Positions 29,000 through 38,688 of a DNA stretch of 64,000 nt are shown here, piece after piece. The stretch's first letter is position 1; each line of letters opens with the position of its first letter. The notes under the pieces are model-generated. The model had not been told where the DNA came from. It ran no database searches and saw only the letters and a program-made list of their open reading frames with translations. This DNA comes from Alistipes provencensis (GTDB lineage: Bacteria; Bacteroidota; Bacteroidia; Bacteroidales; Rikenellaceae): assembly GCF_900083545.1 (NCBI RefSeq), contig NZ_LT559262.1:2203673-2267672 (forward strand). Direction: 5' to 3'. The position numbers were made by a program, and so were the translations under genes.

Positions 29000-31900
29000 T
29001 TAATCGGCATTATGCTCCTTCATGTACTCTGCGGGGAGGATGCCATAAAACTTTTTGAAACATTTGGCGAAGTAGGAGGGGGTGTTGAATCCCACCGAAT
29101 AGCACACTTCGTTGATACGACAGTGGTTTTCGGTCAGCATCTGCGCGGCCACGATGAGCCGCTTGGTGCGGATATAGTCGTTGGGCGTGGTGTCGAGCAG
29201 GCCTTTGATCTTGCGGTTGAGCGTCGACTTGCTCAGGAAAAAAGCCTCGGCCAATTGTTCGTTCGAGAAGCTGGGGTCGCTGATGTTGGCCAGAATGATC
29301 GCGTCAAGCCGCGAGAGAAACTCCTCGTCGCTGTGCGGCAGGTTGTAGAGATGTGCCGCGAGGGGCATGACCTTACTCCTGAAGGCGTTCTTCATGGCGC
29401 TCCGCTTGTCGAGGATGTTCCGGATGCAGGCCTGCAGATACTCCATGTTGAAAGGCTTTTCGATATAGAGGCTCGCGCCGCACTCCATGCCCACGACCTT
29501 CGACCGCGTCGAGGAGAGCGCCGAGAGGAGGATCACCGGGATATGCGAGGTTTCGAAATCCGCGCAGACCCGCTTGCAGAGTTCCAGCCCGCTCATGCCG
29601 TTCAGGGCGATGTCCGAGAGAATGAGGTCCGCCTCCTGCTGCCGGAGCAGTTCCAGCGCCCGCTCGGCGGTCGCGGCGGTGAATATCCGGTATTCGCCCT
29701 GTAACTTGCGTTTCAGGTAGGCCGAGAGGTCGGTGTTGTCCTCCACGATGAGCAGTGTCGGAAGTTCCGGCTTCTCCTGCTCGCCTTCGGATGCCGTCGT
29801 CGGCTCCTCTCCGTCGGCGGGCTCCGTTGCGGCGCGGCGCAGGGGCAGCGTGAGGATGAAATCGGTGCAGGTCGTGTTGTCGTCGAGCACGAGTTGTCCG
29901 CCGTGCAGTTCGGCGAGGGTGCGGGCCAGCGAGAGTCCGATGCCGACGCCCTTGGCATCGTTGCCGTACTGCACGAAAGGTTCGAATATCCGGCTGCGGT
30001 GCTCTCCGGGGATGATCGGGCCGTCGTTGCGGATCGAGACCACGGCATTGTCGCCGACTCTTTTGGCCTCGACCTCGATGTACGACTCGGCGTATTTCAG
30101 GGCGTTGTGCAGCAGGTTGTTGAGTATCTTGTTCAGTCCCGGTTCGTCGGCGAGGATGAAGAGCTGTTCATCCTCGTGGCTGAATGTCAGCCGGAGGTTG
30201 CTGTCCTTGGCCGTCTCCGCGAAGTTGAAGCAGAGGAAGCCGATCTTCTCGATCAGGTCGAGATTGCCGCAGTTGAGCATGTAGCCGTGGCACTCGATCT
30301 TCACGAAATCGAGCAGTTCCTTCACCAGTTGCGAGAGGTATTCGGTGTTGTTGTTGATGACCATCAGGTCTTCGCGGACCTCTCCGCCGCACTCCCCGGA
30401 AGCGAGGATGTTTTGCAGCGGCGTGCGGATGAGCGTGAGCGGGGTTTTGATTTCATGGACGATGTTCGAGAAGAACGACATTTTCTCGTTGAACAGCTCG
30501 ATCTCGCGGGTCCGCTTGTATTCGTCCTGCCGCCGCCGCTCGCGTTTCATGGCCCTGCGGTAGAAGTAGTGCGACACGAGGATGCTCGCAACGATCAGCA
30601 GCAGGACGTAGAGCAGGATCGCCGGCGTCGATTTGTAGAAACGCTGGGCCACCGTGATCTCCACGGCGGGATGTCGGTCGTTCCAGATGCCGTTGCTGTT
30701 GACGCCCTTGACCTGCAGGCGGTAACTGCCTGCGGGGATGTTCGAATAGAAGATCCGGTTGCTTTCCGGGACCTTCCGCCAGCGGGTGTCGTAACCTTCG
30801 AGCCGGCAGAGGATGGTGTTGCTCGCCGGCGAGGCGAACCCGAGCAGTGCGAATCCGAACCCGAAGGAGTTCTGACGCGCGTTGAGGGCGATGTGCTGCG
30901 TCCGGTCGATGTTGCACGTCAGGGGCGACCCCTCTTCGCCCGCCTTCACGATCCGTTCGCCGATGCGCAGGTCCGTGATGACGATCTCCGGGACGCGCGT
31001 GTCGGTGTGGAACGTGCGGGGATTGAAGCGGATGAATCCGTCGGACGATCCGAAATAGAGCGTGCCGTCCGAAGTCTTGAATCCGGCGTTGTAATTGAAT
31101 TCGTTGTTGAGCAGTCCGTCGGTGGTGGTGTAGGCCTTGGTCTCCAGCGTGGCGGGCGTGAAGCAGATCAGTCCTTTGTTGGTGGAGATCCAAAGATTGC
31201 CGCTGTCGTCCTCGATGATCCGGTAGTTGATGTCGCTCGGAAGATTCCCCCCCCCGAGCAGGGCTTGGTCGTAAACGACGAAATCGTCGTTTTGTTCGTC
31301 GTAGAGACAGAATCCCGCGCTGAAGGTCGTCGCCCAGATACGTCCGATGCTGTCCCGGAATACCGAGAGCACCTTGTTGCTCGGCAGCGAACGCGGATTG
31401 CCTGCCGCGTAAGTGTAGCTGCGCACGATCGTCCCCGCCGCAGGGTCGTAGCGGATGAGCCCGTTGGCATAGGTGGCCACCCACAGGTCGCCGGAGATAT
31501 CTTCGGTGATGTCGGTGACGAACATGCCCTCGAAAACGGGAATGGACGAGAAAGTGTCGCCTGCCCGGTCGTAGCGCAGCATGCCGAGCGTCGTGCCCAC
31601 GAGCAGGTCGCCCTCCGTGGTCTTGTAAATGCTGTATATCTTGTTGTCGTGCAGGCTCGACGACTCGTCCCGGCGGCTGTAAACCTTCACCGCCCCGGTC
31701 TTCAGGTCCAGTCGGTAGAGTCCTTGGAATGAGCCCAGCCACAACTTTCCGTCGTCGCAGTCGATGCCGAAAAGGGTTTCGGGAAGCTGTTTGTTCCGGT
31801 ATTTCCGTAGTTCTTTGGTCTTGAGCGAGTAGGTCATCAGCCCCGATTTCTCGGTGGTGATCCAGAGCCGTCCCTCGCCGTCGTCGGCGAATCCACGCAC

Positions 31901-33007
31901 GAGACAGTTGGCGAGCGGTTCGCCCCCGACGATGTAATATTTGTCGAAATTCTGGTGAAAAGCCCCCGAGTAGTTCACCCCGCCGGCGTTGGTGCCGATC
32001 CAGATGCCGTCGGAATCGTCGACCAGCACCGAAAGCGTGTGGCTGTCCGAGAGTGAGAACTTGTCCTGCCGGTCGGCCGTCAGGTGGAGGGTCTCGCCGC
32101 TGCCGGGGCGGTAGACGTAGGTGCCCTTGGTAGTGGCCGCCCACAGCTCGCCGTCGCGTCCCGAAAAGAGCGATTCGGGGACATAGCGGTTCTCGGCGTT
32201 GGGGATCAGCGTCCGGATTTTGTTGCTCCGGGGCGCGATTTCGCAGACGCCCTTGTCGACGCTGGCCACATAGAGCGTGTTGTAGGGGCTTTCGATGATC
32301 TCGATGATGTTGTCGTTGCGGAAGAGCTGCCCGCGGTCGCCGAACTCCACGGGAGTCGCCTCGGTCAGCGTCTTGTCGGCGTGGTAGAGGTTCGAGAAGT
32401 AGAGCGAGAGCCAGCACTCGTTGTTCACGTCGAAGCAGAATGAGGTGATATTCGCCGGAAGCGTCTGCCTCCCCGCTTCCACGAAGTAGTTTTTCAATGT
32501 GCCGCTTTCGGGGTCGCAGGAGAAGAGCCCTTGGTTGTTGACAGCCATCCAGATCATGCCCTGCCGGTCTTTTTTGATGGTGGTCACCTTGTTGTGGATT
32601 ACCGTGCCCCGGTCGCTGGGCGTGTCGAGCGCCCTGAAACGGTCGGTCGCGGCGTCGTAGAGCACCACGCCGCTGTCGGTGCCGATCCAGATATTGCCCC
32701 GGTCGTCTTCGCAGAGCGAGACGATGAACCCGGAATTTCCGCCGAGTTCGTTCTTGTGGAAGGTCCGGAACCGCATGCCGTCGTAGCGGTTGAGCCCGTC
32801 CGAGGTCCCCAGCCAGATGAATCCCCGCGAATCCTGAATGATGGCGTGTACGCAGTTGTAGGAGAGTCCGCTGTCGGTGGTTTTCAGGTGGGTGAAATAG
32901 CGCGAACCGGGGTTGACCGCCCCTGCCTGCGGAACAGCCGCGAAAAGGGCCAGCAGGCATAGGAATATGCCTGCCGCCCTTGTCGCTGTCTGTCTGTTCG
33001 GTCTCAC
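29000..33007 (-). CDS. Hybrid two-component system sensor/regulator (HTCS) of PUL 1
   Basis: The protein is about 1335 aa. The GTG at 33007 follows the upstream stop by 5 bp and starts a signal peptide (FLCLLALFAAVPQAGA). In order it has a periplasmic propeller of ~14 repeats (GFIWLGTSDGLNRYDG, GNIWIGTDSGVVLYD), a Y_Y_Y domain near 690-760, one transmembrane helix (ILLYVLLLIVASILVSHYF), a histidine kinase with His851 (SNIVHEIKTPL), a HATPase domain (NNLLHNALKYAE), a receiver with Asp1132 (LILSDIALNG) and an AraC-type DNA-binding domain. HTCS proteins sense oligosaccharides and switch on the PUL. A G9 tract codes for Gly585-587 in the propeller and is in frame at present length. Confidence 0.95.
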   Translation of the reverse strand: MRPNRQTATRAAGIFLCLLALFAAVPQAGAVNPGSRYFTHLKTTDSGLSYNCVHAIIQDSRGFIWLGTSDGLNRYDGMRFRTFHKNELGGNSGFIVSLCEDDRGNIWIGTDSGVVLYDAATDRFRALDTPSDRGTVIHNKVTTIKKDRQGMIWMAVNNQGLFSCDPESGTLKNYFVEAGRQTLPANITSFCFDVNNECWLSLYFSNLYHADKTLTEATPVEFGDRGQLFRNDNIIEIIESPYNTLYVASVDKGVCEIAPRSNKIRTLIPNAENRYVPESLFSGRDGELWAATTKGTYVYRPGSGETLHLTADRQDKFSLSDSHTLSVLVDDSDGIWIGTNAGGVNYSGAFHQNFDKYYIVGGEPLANCLVRGFADDGEGRLWITTEKSGLMTYSLKTKELRKYRNKQLPETLFGIDCDDGKLWLGSFQGLYRLDLKTGAVKVYSRRDESSSLHDNKIYSIYKTTEGDLLVGTTLGMLRYDRAGDTFSSIPVFEGMFVTDITEDISGDLWVATYANGLIRYDPAAGTIVRSYTYAAGNPRSLPSNKVLSVFRDSIGRIWATTFSAGFCLYDEQNDDFVVYDQALLGGGNLPSDINYRIIEDDSGNLWISTNKGLICFTPATLETKAYTTTDGLLNNEFNYNAGFKTSDGTLYFGSSDGFIRFNPRTFHTDTRVPEIVITDLRIGERIVKAGEEGSPLTCNIDRTQHIALNARQNSFGFGFALLGFASPASNTILCRLEGYDTRWRKVPESNRIFYSNIPAGSYRLQVKGVNSNGIWNDRHPAVEITVAQRFYKSTPAILLYVLLLIVASILVSHYFYRRAMKRERRRQDEYKRTREIELFNEKMSFFSNIVHEIKTPLTLIRTPLQNILASGECGGEVREDLMVINNNTEYLSQLVKELLDFVKIECHGYMLNCGNLDLIEKIGFLCFNFAETAKDSNLRLTFSHEDEQLFILADEPGLNKILNNLLHNALKYAESYIEVEAKRVGDNAVVSIRNDGPIIPGEHRSRIFEPFVQYGNDAKGVGIGLSLARTLAELHGGQLVLDDNTTCTDFILTLPLRRAATEPADGEEPTTASEGEQEKPELPTLLIVEDNTDLSAYLKRKLQGEYRIFTAATAERALELLRQQEADLILSDIALNGMSGLELCKRVCADFETSHIPVILLSALSSTRSKVVGMECGASLYIEKPFNMEYLQACIRNILDKRSAMKNAFRSKVMPLAAHLYNLPHSDEEFLSRLDAIILANISDPSFSNEQLAEAFFLSKSTLNRKIKGLLDTTPNDYIRTKRLIVAAQMLTENHCRINEVCYSVGFNTPSYFAKCFKKFYGILPAEYMKEHNAD
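31247..31255 (-). repeat. G9 mononucleotide tract in HTCS gene (in frame)
   Basis: Nine C on the plus strand, read as GGG GGG GGG in the coding strand (ALLGGGNLPSD). A change of one base would truncate the protein in the periplasmic propeller, before the membrane helix and kinase. Confidence 0.95.
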
Positions 33008-33012
33008 GTCGT

Positions 33013-34806
33013 CTATTTCAGGGTTATGCGCAGCCACTCTCCGGGGTAGTCGCTGTTCTCGCCCTCGGCCTCCTCGACGAGTGCGAATACGGGACCCTCC
33101 TTCACCTCCTCCTTGTAGTGGTGGCGGAGGTGTGCGCGGAACTCCTCGCCCGGCGCGGGCTTGCCGCCCAGCAGTTCCCAGCCGATGCACAGCCGGGCCC
33201 CGAACCCGAGGTCGGTGTCGCCGGCGTCGTTGACCGTGCCCCGGAGGTCGACCCCGGTCCGGCCTTTGCCGACGAGCCGCCACGAGTAGTTCTCCTCGCG
33301 GTAGACCAGCCAGCGCCCCTCGGCGTTGATGAGGATTTTATAGGTGTCCCAGCCTCCGTCGGCCGCCCGACGCGCCAGCAGCAGGGCCGAGGCGTCGGAG
33401 TTCTCGGGGGTGAAGGCCACGAGATTATCGTCGAAGAGGTAAGTCGCCACAATGAAGCAGTCGTCGGTGTACCCGAAATCGGTGAAGACGGACGATGCGG
33501 TCTCTTTGCCGAGGAACCAGTACGCGTTGTTTTCCCGGTCGAACTCTCCGACGGGGACCATCCTGACGTCGCCTTTGGCGACGGTCTTGGAGCGGTTCAG
33601 CCGTCCGACCATCAGCCGCACGCCGCCGCGCGAACGCTCCCCGTCCTGATGGCGGAAAGTCCCGGTCCCGAGCACGCGGTCGTTGCCGATGTAGTCGATC
33701 GACCCCCAGTGGCCGACGAACGGCGAGGTGGCGAAGCGGAAGTTGTCGGCCCGTTTGTCGCCGATGAAGACCCACATGCCCTGAACGTTCTTGTAGACGC
33801 CGTTCGTGAGCACGACCATTTCACCCGTCGGCAACTTGGTCGAATAGGGCCCGAATCCCACGAAATCCTTGTTCAACTGTTTCTTCCATGGGTATTCGGG
33901 ACCTCCCTCGCTGCGGATCGACTGGTCCGAATGCCAGTTCGTCGCGGCGTCGGTGCGCACCACTACCGGGGTCTGGTCCATCTTGTACTTGCCGCTCCAG
34001 ACCTCCAGCGGCACGGCGATTCCGTAATCATCGTCGAGCCATACGCCCGAGGGCATGCCGTCGGCCGTGCAGCGTTCGTCGAACGTCCGGGAGATGATCT
34101 CGCCGTCGCGGTACGAGCAGCTCTCCTTGCCCTGCCACGTCCGGCCGCCGTCGAATGAGCGGATGAGGATGGTGCAGGGCTGCGAAACGCCGTTGAGGGT
34201 CTCGTTGCTGTCGGTGATGTACATTTGTATCTCGCCCGAGGGGAGTTGCAGCATCGCCGGCTCCCAGCAGCGGCCCGTGTAGATGTTCCGCGGCTCGGAG
34301 AAGGTGCGGCCTTTGTCGTCGCTGAACATGATTTCGACGCCGCAGTTCTCGTTGGTGTGGGCGATGTCGTTGTAGCCCTTCTTGTAACGCCACTGGTAGG
34401 CGAGCAGAATGCGCCCGTCCTGCAGCTCGATGAAGTCCGGGTTCACGAAGACCATCTGGTCGGCTCCCGCCGAGGAGCGGGCGTCGAAGCGCTGGCGCAC
34501 CATCTGCGCGTCGCTCCATGTGCGTCCGCCGTCCTCGCTGTGCCGCACGAAGGCGTCCCAGCCGAAGTGGTCGTTCATGAAGGTCATCAGCAGCGTCCCG
34601 TCCGAGAGCGCCTTGATACGGGGGTAGTGGAGCTCCTGTTCGGTGTAGCCCTTGTTCTCCACCGGTACGGAGGTCATCTCCTGAAATGTGCCGCGGTCCC
34701 ATGCTATGCGGACGTCGCACTCCGCCGCCGGGGGGCCGCCCGGCCCCGAACAGCCTCCCGCGCAGAGTGCTGTGATAAAAATTGTCTTGAGTTTCGTAGT
34801 TTTCAT
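33013..34806 (-). CDS. Asp-box (sialidase-like) lipoprotein
   Basis: The 597-aa protein has a lipoprotein signal (MKTTKLKTIFITALCAGGCS) and an Asp-box propeller: SEDGGRTWSDAQ, SDDKGRTFSEPR and SFDGGRTWQGKE are three clear Asp-boxes. The GYNDIAHTNENCGVEIMFSDD block and ELHYPRIKALSDGTLLMTF resemble the parallel blocks of the 14218-16041 protein. The C-terminal third (GFGARLCIGWELLGG) is beta-rich and could be a further carbohydrate-binding part. Substrate unknown; sialidase or another exo-acting glycosidase is plausible. It precedes the HTCS by 5 bp. Confidence 0.83.
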   Translation of the reverse strand: MKTTKLKTIFITALCAGGCSGPGGPPAAECDVRIAWDRGTFQEMTSVPVENKGYTEQELHYPRIKALSDGTLLMTFMNDHFGWDAFVRHSEDGGRTWSDAQMVRQRFDARSSAGADQMVFVNPDFIELQDGRILLAYQWRYKKGYNDIAHTNENCGVEIMFSDDKGRTFSEPRNIYTGRCWEPAMLQLPSGEIQMYITDSNETLNGVSQPCTILIRSFDGGRTWQGKESCSYRDGEIISRTFDERCTADGMPSGVWLDDDYGIAVPLEVWSGKYKMDQTPVVVRTDAATNWHSDQSIRSEGGPEYPWKKQLNKDFVGFGPYSTKLPTGEMVVLTNGVYKNVQGMWVFIGDKRADNFRFATSPFVGHWGSIDYIGNDRVLGTGTFRHQDGERSRGGVRLMVGRLNRSKTVAKGDVRMVPVGEFDRENNAYWFLGKETASSVFTDFGYTDDCFIVATYLFDDNLVAFTPENSDASALLLARRAADGGWDTYKILINAEGRWLVYREENYSWRLVGKGRTGVDLRGTVNDAGDTDLGFGARLCIGWELLGGKPAPGEEFRAHLRHHYKEEVKEGPVFALVEEAEGENSDYPGEWLRITLK

Positions 34807-34845
34807 CGGGTTCTATACAAATTTACGTTTTTTTATTCACATATT

Positions 34846-36411
34846 TCAGTTTGTCGAGAATGTTACGCTCTTTATGTCCGATCCCTCCAGATAGAGGTAG
34901 AACGGGGCGGCATAAGCCGAACTGCTGACCCATGGAGTCGTGCGTACGGCGACTTTGGTATCGGTGTCCGCCTGAATGCTTCCGTCGGCGCATTTGATCC
35001 GGAATTTGAGCTCGCCGCTCTTGACCTCGTTTGCGAAGGTCATGGTGTGCTCGATGACCTTGCCGCCGCGGATCAGCGAATAGGTACACTCCATGCTGTA
35101 ATTGGGGTCGTAGCAGGTGACCATCTCCCTGTTGCATTTCCACTCCTCGCCGTCGAGGTATTCGATATCCCAGAATACCGGGCCTTGACGGGTGTACATC
35201 GGGAAGGTGAGCGTGACGGAGGTTCCCGCCGCGAATTTCTTGACCGGCAGCGTGAATTCGAAATAATCGCCCGTCCAGACGCCCTTGATGCCCGGGGACC
35301 CGATCTTGCTGGCGCTGTTCACATATTCGATTTTCTGCGTGTAGCTCTCGCTCGGGTCGGATGCCTTGATCCACTTCGCATAGGCTTGGGTCTGCGAGGG
35401 ACATATCCAGAGACCGTCGGTCAGCCACTGGGGCTGTGTCGTTGCCGAGAAGACATAATTTCCGTTTTCGTATCCCAGCGGGAAGACCACGGGGAACGTC
35501 ACGGGGATGATGCCGTCGTCGCTGGCGCTGAGGTACTGCTTTGACACCTCGCCGGCGGCCAGCACGGTGCCCGCATCCTCGGCTTTGGCGAGGATCGTCA
35601 GCGAACTCTGCCGGTCGTCCCTGTCGGTGAACGTCACCTCGAATCCGCCCTCCGGGACCGTGAAAGGAGCCACGACGAGCGGCACTTTCGTGTAGGCTTC
35701 GCTCAGCGTGAGGCCTTGGGCGCCGAAGTCCACGGCAATCTGCTGCGACCGCGATGCGGGGTTTTCGGTGAAGGCTCCCGTCGTGAGGTCGTAGGTTCCG
35801 CTCACGGCCAGTGCCCCGCTGAAATTCTCCGCCACGGCAGGTTTCAGCGTCAGCGTCTTCACCACCGAGTTGCCGTCCTCGTCCAGCAGGTCGTTGGGCA
35901 GGTAGAGCTCCATCGTGGCGAAAATGTTGCGGAACTCCAGCTCCACGGTAGGTACTACGGTCGTCACGGACTTCGAAGCCGTGTAAAGACCGCCGTTCGC
36001 CCGTCCGGTGTAGGGCTGTTCGGTCGGGGCCGCCGCTGCGATGGCTTTTCGGTCGGCTGCCGCACCCGAATAGGGGTAGTAGGCGTAGAAGCGGAAGTTG
36101 TGGTCCGAGGCGTCGGCGACGATGTCGTCCGCTTCCGTGGTGCTGCTGAGCGACGCCGACTCACCGGCTGCCGCCGCCGTATATTTGGCGTTGGCGTTCG
36201 TGCTCATCGGAGTATCCTGTGCATCGTTGCGTGTGCAGGAGGCGAAAATGCCGACTTCGGCGCCCGTTTCCCAGGCCCCGTTCGTCATGCTCCCCTTGAA
36301 GTTGACACGGAGCGTGTCATACTCCAGCCCCCGGTTGTCGTCGTCGGAATTCTGGCATCCGGCAACCAGCAGGGCAAGCACACACATGGTCGAAAAACTT
36401 GGTTTTCTCAT
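34846..36411 (-). CDS. Fimbrillin-family lipoprotein
   Basis: The 521-aa protein begins with a lipoprotein signal (MRKPSFSTMCVLALLVAGCQN) and shows the fimbrillin (Mfa1/FimA-like) pattern: NGAWETGAEVGIFASC near the N-terminus, HNFRFYAYYPYSG, and repeated beta-sandwich strands such as LEFRNIFATMELYLP. The C-terminal ~220 residues are different and contain many aromatic residues (WLTDGLWICPSQTQAYAKWIK), so they may form a ligand-binding domain. Fimbrillin-like proteins build surface pili, but in PULs they often act as surface glycan-binding proteins. It is the first gene of the PUL, 39 bp before the Asp-box lipoprotein. Confidence 0.78.
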   Translation of the reverse strand: MRKPSFSTMCVLALLVAGCQNSDDDNRGLEYDTLRVNFKGSMTNGAWETGAEVGIFASCTRNDAQDTPMSTNANAKYTAAAAGESASLSSTTEADDIVADASDHNFRFYAYYPYSGAAADRKAIAAAAPTEQPYTGRANGGLYTASKSVTTVVPTVELEFRNIFATMELYLPNDLLDEDGNSVVKTLTLKPAVAENFSGALAVSGTYDLTTGAFTENPASRSQQIAVDFGAQGLTLSEAYTKVPLVVAPFTVPEGGFEVTFTDRDDRQSSLTILAKAEDAGTVLAAGEVSKQYLSASDDGIIPVTFPVVFPLGYENGNYVFSATTQPQWLTDGLWICPSQTQAYAKWIKASDPSESYTQKIEYVNSASKIGSPGIKGVWTGDYFEFTLPVKKFAAGTSVTLTFPMYTRQGPVFWDIEYLDGEEWKCNREMVTCYDPNYSMECTYSLIRGGKVIEHTMTFANEVKSGELKFRIKCADGSIQADTDTKVAVRTTPWVSSSAYAAPFYLYLEGSDIKSVTFSTN

Positions 36412-36591
36412 GGGTTTTTAGGTTTTTTAATTTTAGGTTCGTGTTTTTGTAAATGAATGACTTTCGCATAACAACCGTTAACGCAAAAATAGAAGATTAC
36501 GGCCGTTTACGATAGAACAATAGTTGCAACAGGTGCAACAACCGCGATAAAAGGTTCAGCCGGGGCTGTCTTTGGTTTGGCGGCAAAAAAA
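36412..36591. other. Intergenic region holding the PUL 1 control region
   Basis: AT-rich stretch between the divergent PUL and the DPP III gene. It must hold the PUL promoter and the HTCS binding site, but I found no convincing TAnnTTTG box on the minus strand and no clear operator. Confidence 0.4.
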
Positions 36592-36623
36592 TTTGGCATT
36601 GCACTCGGCTTGCACTATCTTTG
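36592..36623 (+). promoter_or_regulatory. Promoter of the DPP III gene
   Basis: TTTG (36592-36595), 20-bp spacer, TATCTTTG (36616-36623): a full consensus match. Expected transcription start is near 36630, so only the ATG at 36646 leaves room for a leader. Confidence 0.8.
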
Positions 36624-36645
36624 TTCTATGAAAAACCCGAACGAC

Positions 36646-38664
36646 ATGAAAAAAATCGTATCTATGTCTTTTACCGCTATTGCGCTTGCTGCGTGCAGCC
36701 AGTCGCCGAAGGGCGAGGCACCGTGGATCGTCGACCGTTTCGACGACATCAAGGTCATCCGTTACGAAGTCCCCGGCTTCGACTCCCTGCCGCTTGAGGA
36801 GAAGGAGCTCGTCTATTATCTGGCCGAGGCGGCCAAGTGCGGGCGCGACATCTTCTTCGACCAGAACTGCCCCGTCAATCTCCCCGTGCGCCGCACGCTG
36901 GAGGTGGTCTATGAGAATTACGCCGGAGACCGCACGACCCCCGAATGGAAGGCGCTGGAGAAGTATCTGAAAAAGGTGTGGTTCGCCAACGGCATCCATC
37001 ACCACTATTCGAACGACAAGTTCGTGCCCGAATTCACCGAGCAGTATTTCCTCGATGCCTGCGAGTCGATCCCCGTGGAGCGTTTCGGCGAGCTGAGCGA
37101 CATGATCGGCGTGGTCTGCAACGCGATCTTCAACCCCGAGATGTACAAGACGCGGCTGAACCAGCGGGCCGGCGACGATCTGCTGTGGACCTCGTCGAGC
37201 AACTATTACAGCAACGTGCGTCAGGCCGAGGCCGAAAAATTCTACGCCGACATGGCCGCCGCCGATGCGAACAACCCCGAACCGATCTCCTATGGGCTCA
37301 ATTCGCAGTTGGTGAAGGAGGAGAAGACCGGCCGCATCTACGAGCGAGTCTGGAAGGTGGGCGGCATGTACTCGCCGGCCATCGAGCGGATCGTCTACTG
37401 GCTCGAAAAGGCGCAGGCCGTGGCCAAAGAGCCGCAGAAGAGCAACATCGCGGCGCTCATCAGCTATTATAAGACGGGCGACCTGAAGGAGTTCGACCGT
37501 TACAACATCGGCTGGGTGAAGGACACCGTGTCGAACGTCGACTTCATCAACGGCTTCATCGAGGACTACGGCGATCCGCTGGGCCGCAAGGCGGCGTGGG
37601 AAGGCAACGTCAACTTCATGGACAAGGAGGCCTGCCACCGCACGGAGGTCATTTCCGAGAACGCCCAGTGGTTCGAGGACCATTCGCCCGTGGCCGAGGC
37701 TTACCGCAAGCCGGTCGTCAAGGGCGTTTCGGCCAAGGTCATCACCGTGGCGATGCTGGGCGGCGACTGCTATCCCTCGACGCCCATCGGCATCAACCTG
37801 CCCAACGCCGACTGGATTCGCAAGGAGTACGGTTCGAAGTCGGTCACCATCGACAACATCACCTATGCTTATGATATGGCCGCCCACGGCAACGGTTTCA
37901 ACGAGGAGTTCGTGCTCCGCGCCGAGGACCGTGAGCGGATGGACAAATACGGCAAACTGGCCGACGACCTCCACACCGACCTCCACGAGTGTCTGGGCCA
38001 CGGTTCGGGCCAGTTGGCGCCGGGTGTGAAGGGCGGTGAGCTGAAGAGTTACAACTCGACGCTCGAAGAGACCCGCGCCGACCTCTTCGGCCTCTACTAT
38101 CTGGGCGACCCCAAGCTGGTCGAGCTGGGGCTGGTGCCGTCGTTCGACGTGGCCAAGGCCGGTTATGCGAAATACATTCTGAACGGCATGATGACCCAGT
38201 TGGCGCGTGTCGAGCTGGGCAAGAACGTCGAGGAGTCGCACATGCGCAACCGCAAGCTGATTGCCGAGTGGTGCTACGAGCGCGGCAAGGCCGACAACGT
38301 GATCGAGGTGGTGAAGGAGAACGGCAAGACCTATGTGGTGGTCAACGATTTCGAGAAACTGCGCCAGCTCTTCGGCGAGATGCTCCGCGAGGTGCAGCGC
38401 ATCAAGTCCGAGGGTGATTACGAGGCCGGTCGCAAGCTGGTCGAGCAATATGCCGTCGTGGTCGATCCCGAACTGCACAAGGAGGTCCGCGACCGCTACT
38501 ATGCGCTCAACATCGAGCCTTACGGCGGCTTCGTGAATCCCGAATTCGAACTGGTGGAGAAGGACGGCAGGATCGTCGACGTGAAGATCTCCTACCCGGC
38601 CAATTATGTGGAGCAGATGCTCGGCTATTCGAAGGAGTATTCGTTCCTGCCCAACATCAATTAG
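36646..38664 (+). CDS. Dipeptidyl peptidase III (M49) lipoprotein
   Basis: The start at 36646 gives a lipoprotein signal, MKKIVSMSFTAIALAACSQS; two ATGs further upstream lie at or before the transcription start. The 672-aa metalloprotease removes dipeptides from peptide N-termini. The zinc motif HECLGH is at 447-452, with the third ligand in EETRAD at 474-479, both diagnostic of M49. DPP III is usually cytosolic in eukaryotes, whereas a lipid anchor places this one in the envelope. It is monocistronic. Confidence 0.95.
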   Translation: MKKIVSMSFTAIALAACSQSPKGEAPWIVDRFDDIKVIRYEVPGFDSLPLEEKELVYYLAEAAKCGRDIFFDQNCPVNLPVRRTLEVVYENYAGDRTTPEWKALEKYLKKVWFANGIHHHYSNDKFVPEFTEQYFLDACESIPVERFGELSDMIGVVCNAIFNPEMYKTRLNQRAGDDLLWTSSSNYYSNVRQAEAEKFYADMAAADANNPEPISYGLNSQLVKEEKTGRIYERVWKVGGMYSPAIERIVYWLEKAQAVAKEPQKSNIAALISYYKTGDLKEFDRYNIGWVKDTVSNVDFINGFIEDYGDPLGRKAAWEGNVNFMDKEACHRTEVISENAQWFEDHSPVAEAYRKPVVKGVSAKVITVAMLGGDCYPSTPIGINLPNADWIRKEYGSKSVTIDNITYAYDMAAHGNGFNEEFVLRAEDRERMDKYGKLADDLHTDLHECLGHGSGQLAPGVKGGELKSYNSTLEETRADLFGLYYLGDPKLVELGLVPSFDVAKAGYAKYILNGMMTQLARVELGKNVEESHMRNRKLIAEWCYERGKADNVIEVVKENGKTYVVVNDFEKLRQLFGEMLREVQRIKSEGDYEAGRKLVEQYAVVVDPELHKEVRDRYYALNIEPYGGFVNPEFELVEKDGRIVDVKISYPANYVEQMLGYSKEYSFLPNIN

Positions 38665-38688
38665 GTTTCGATGATTGCGGCGCACCTG

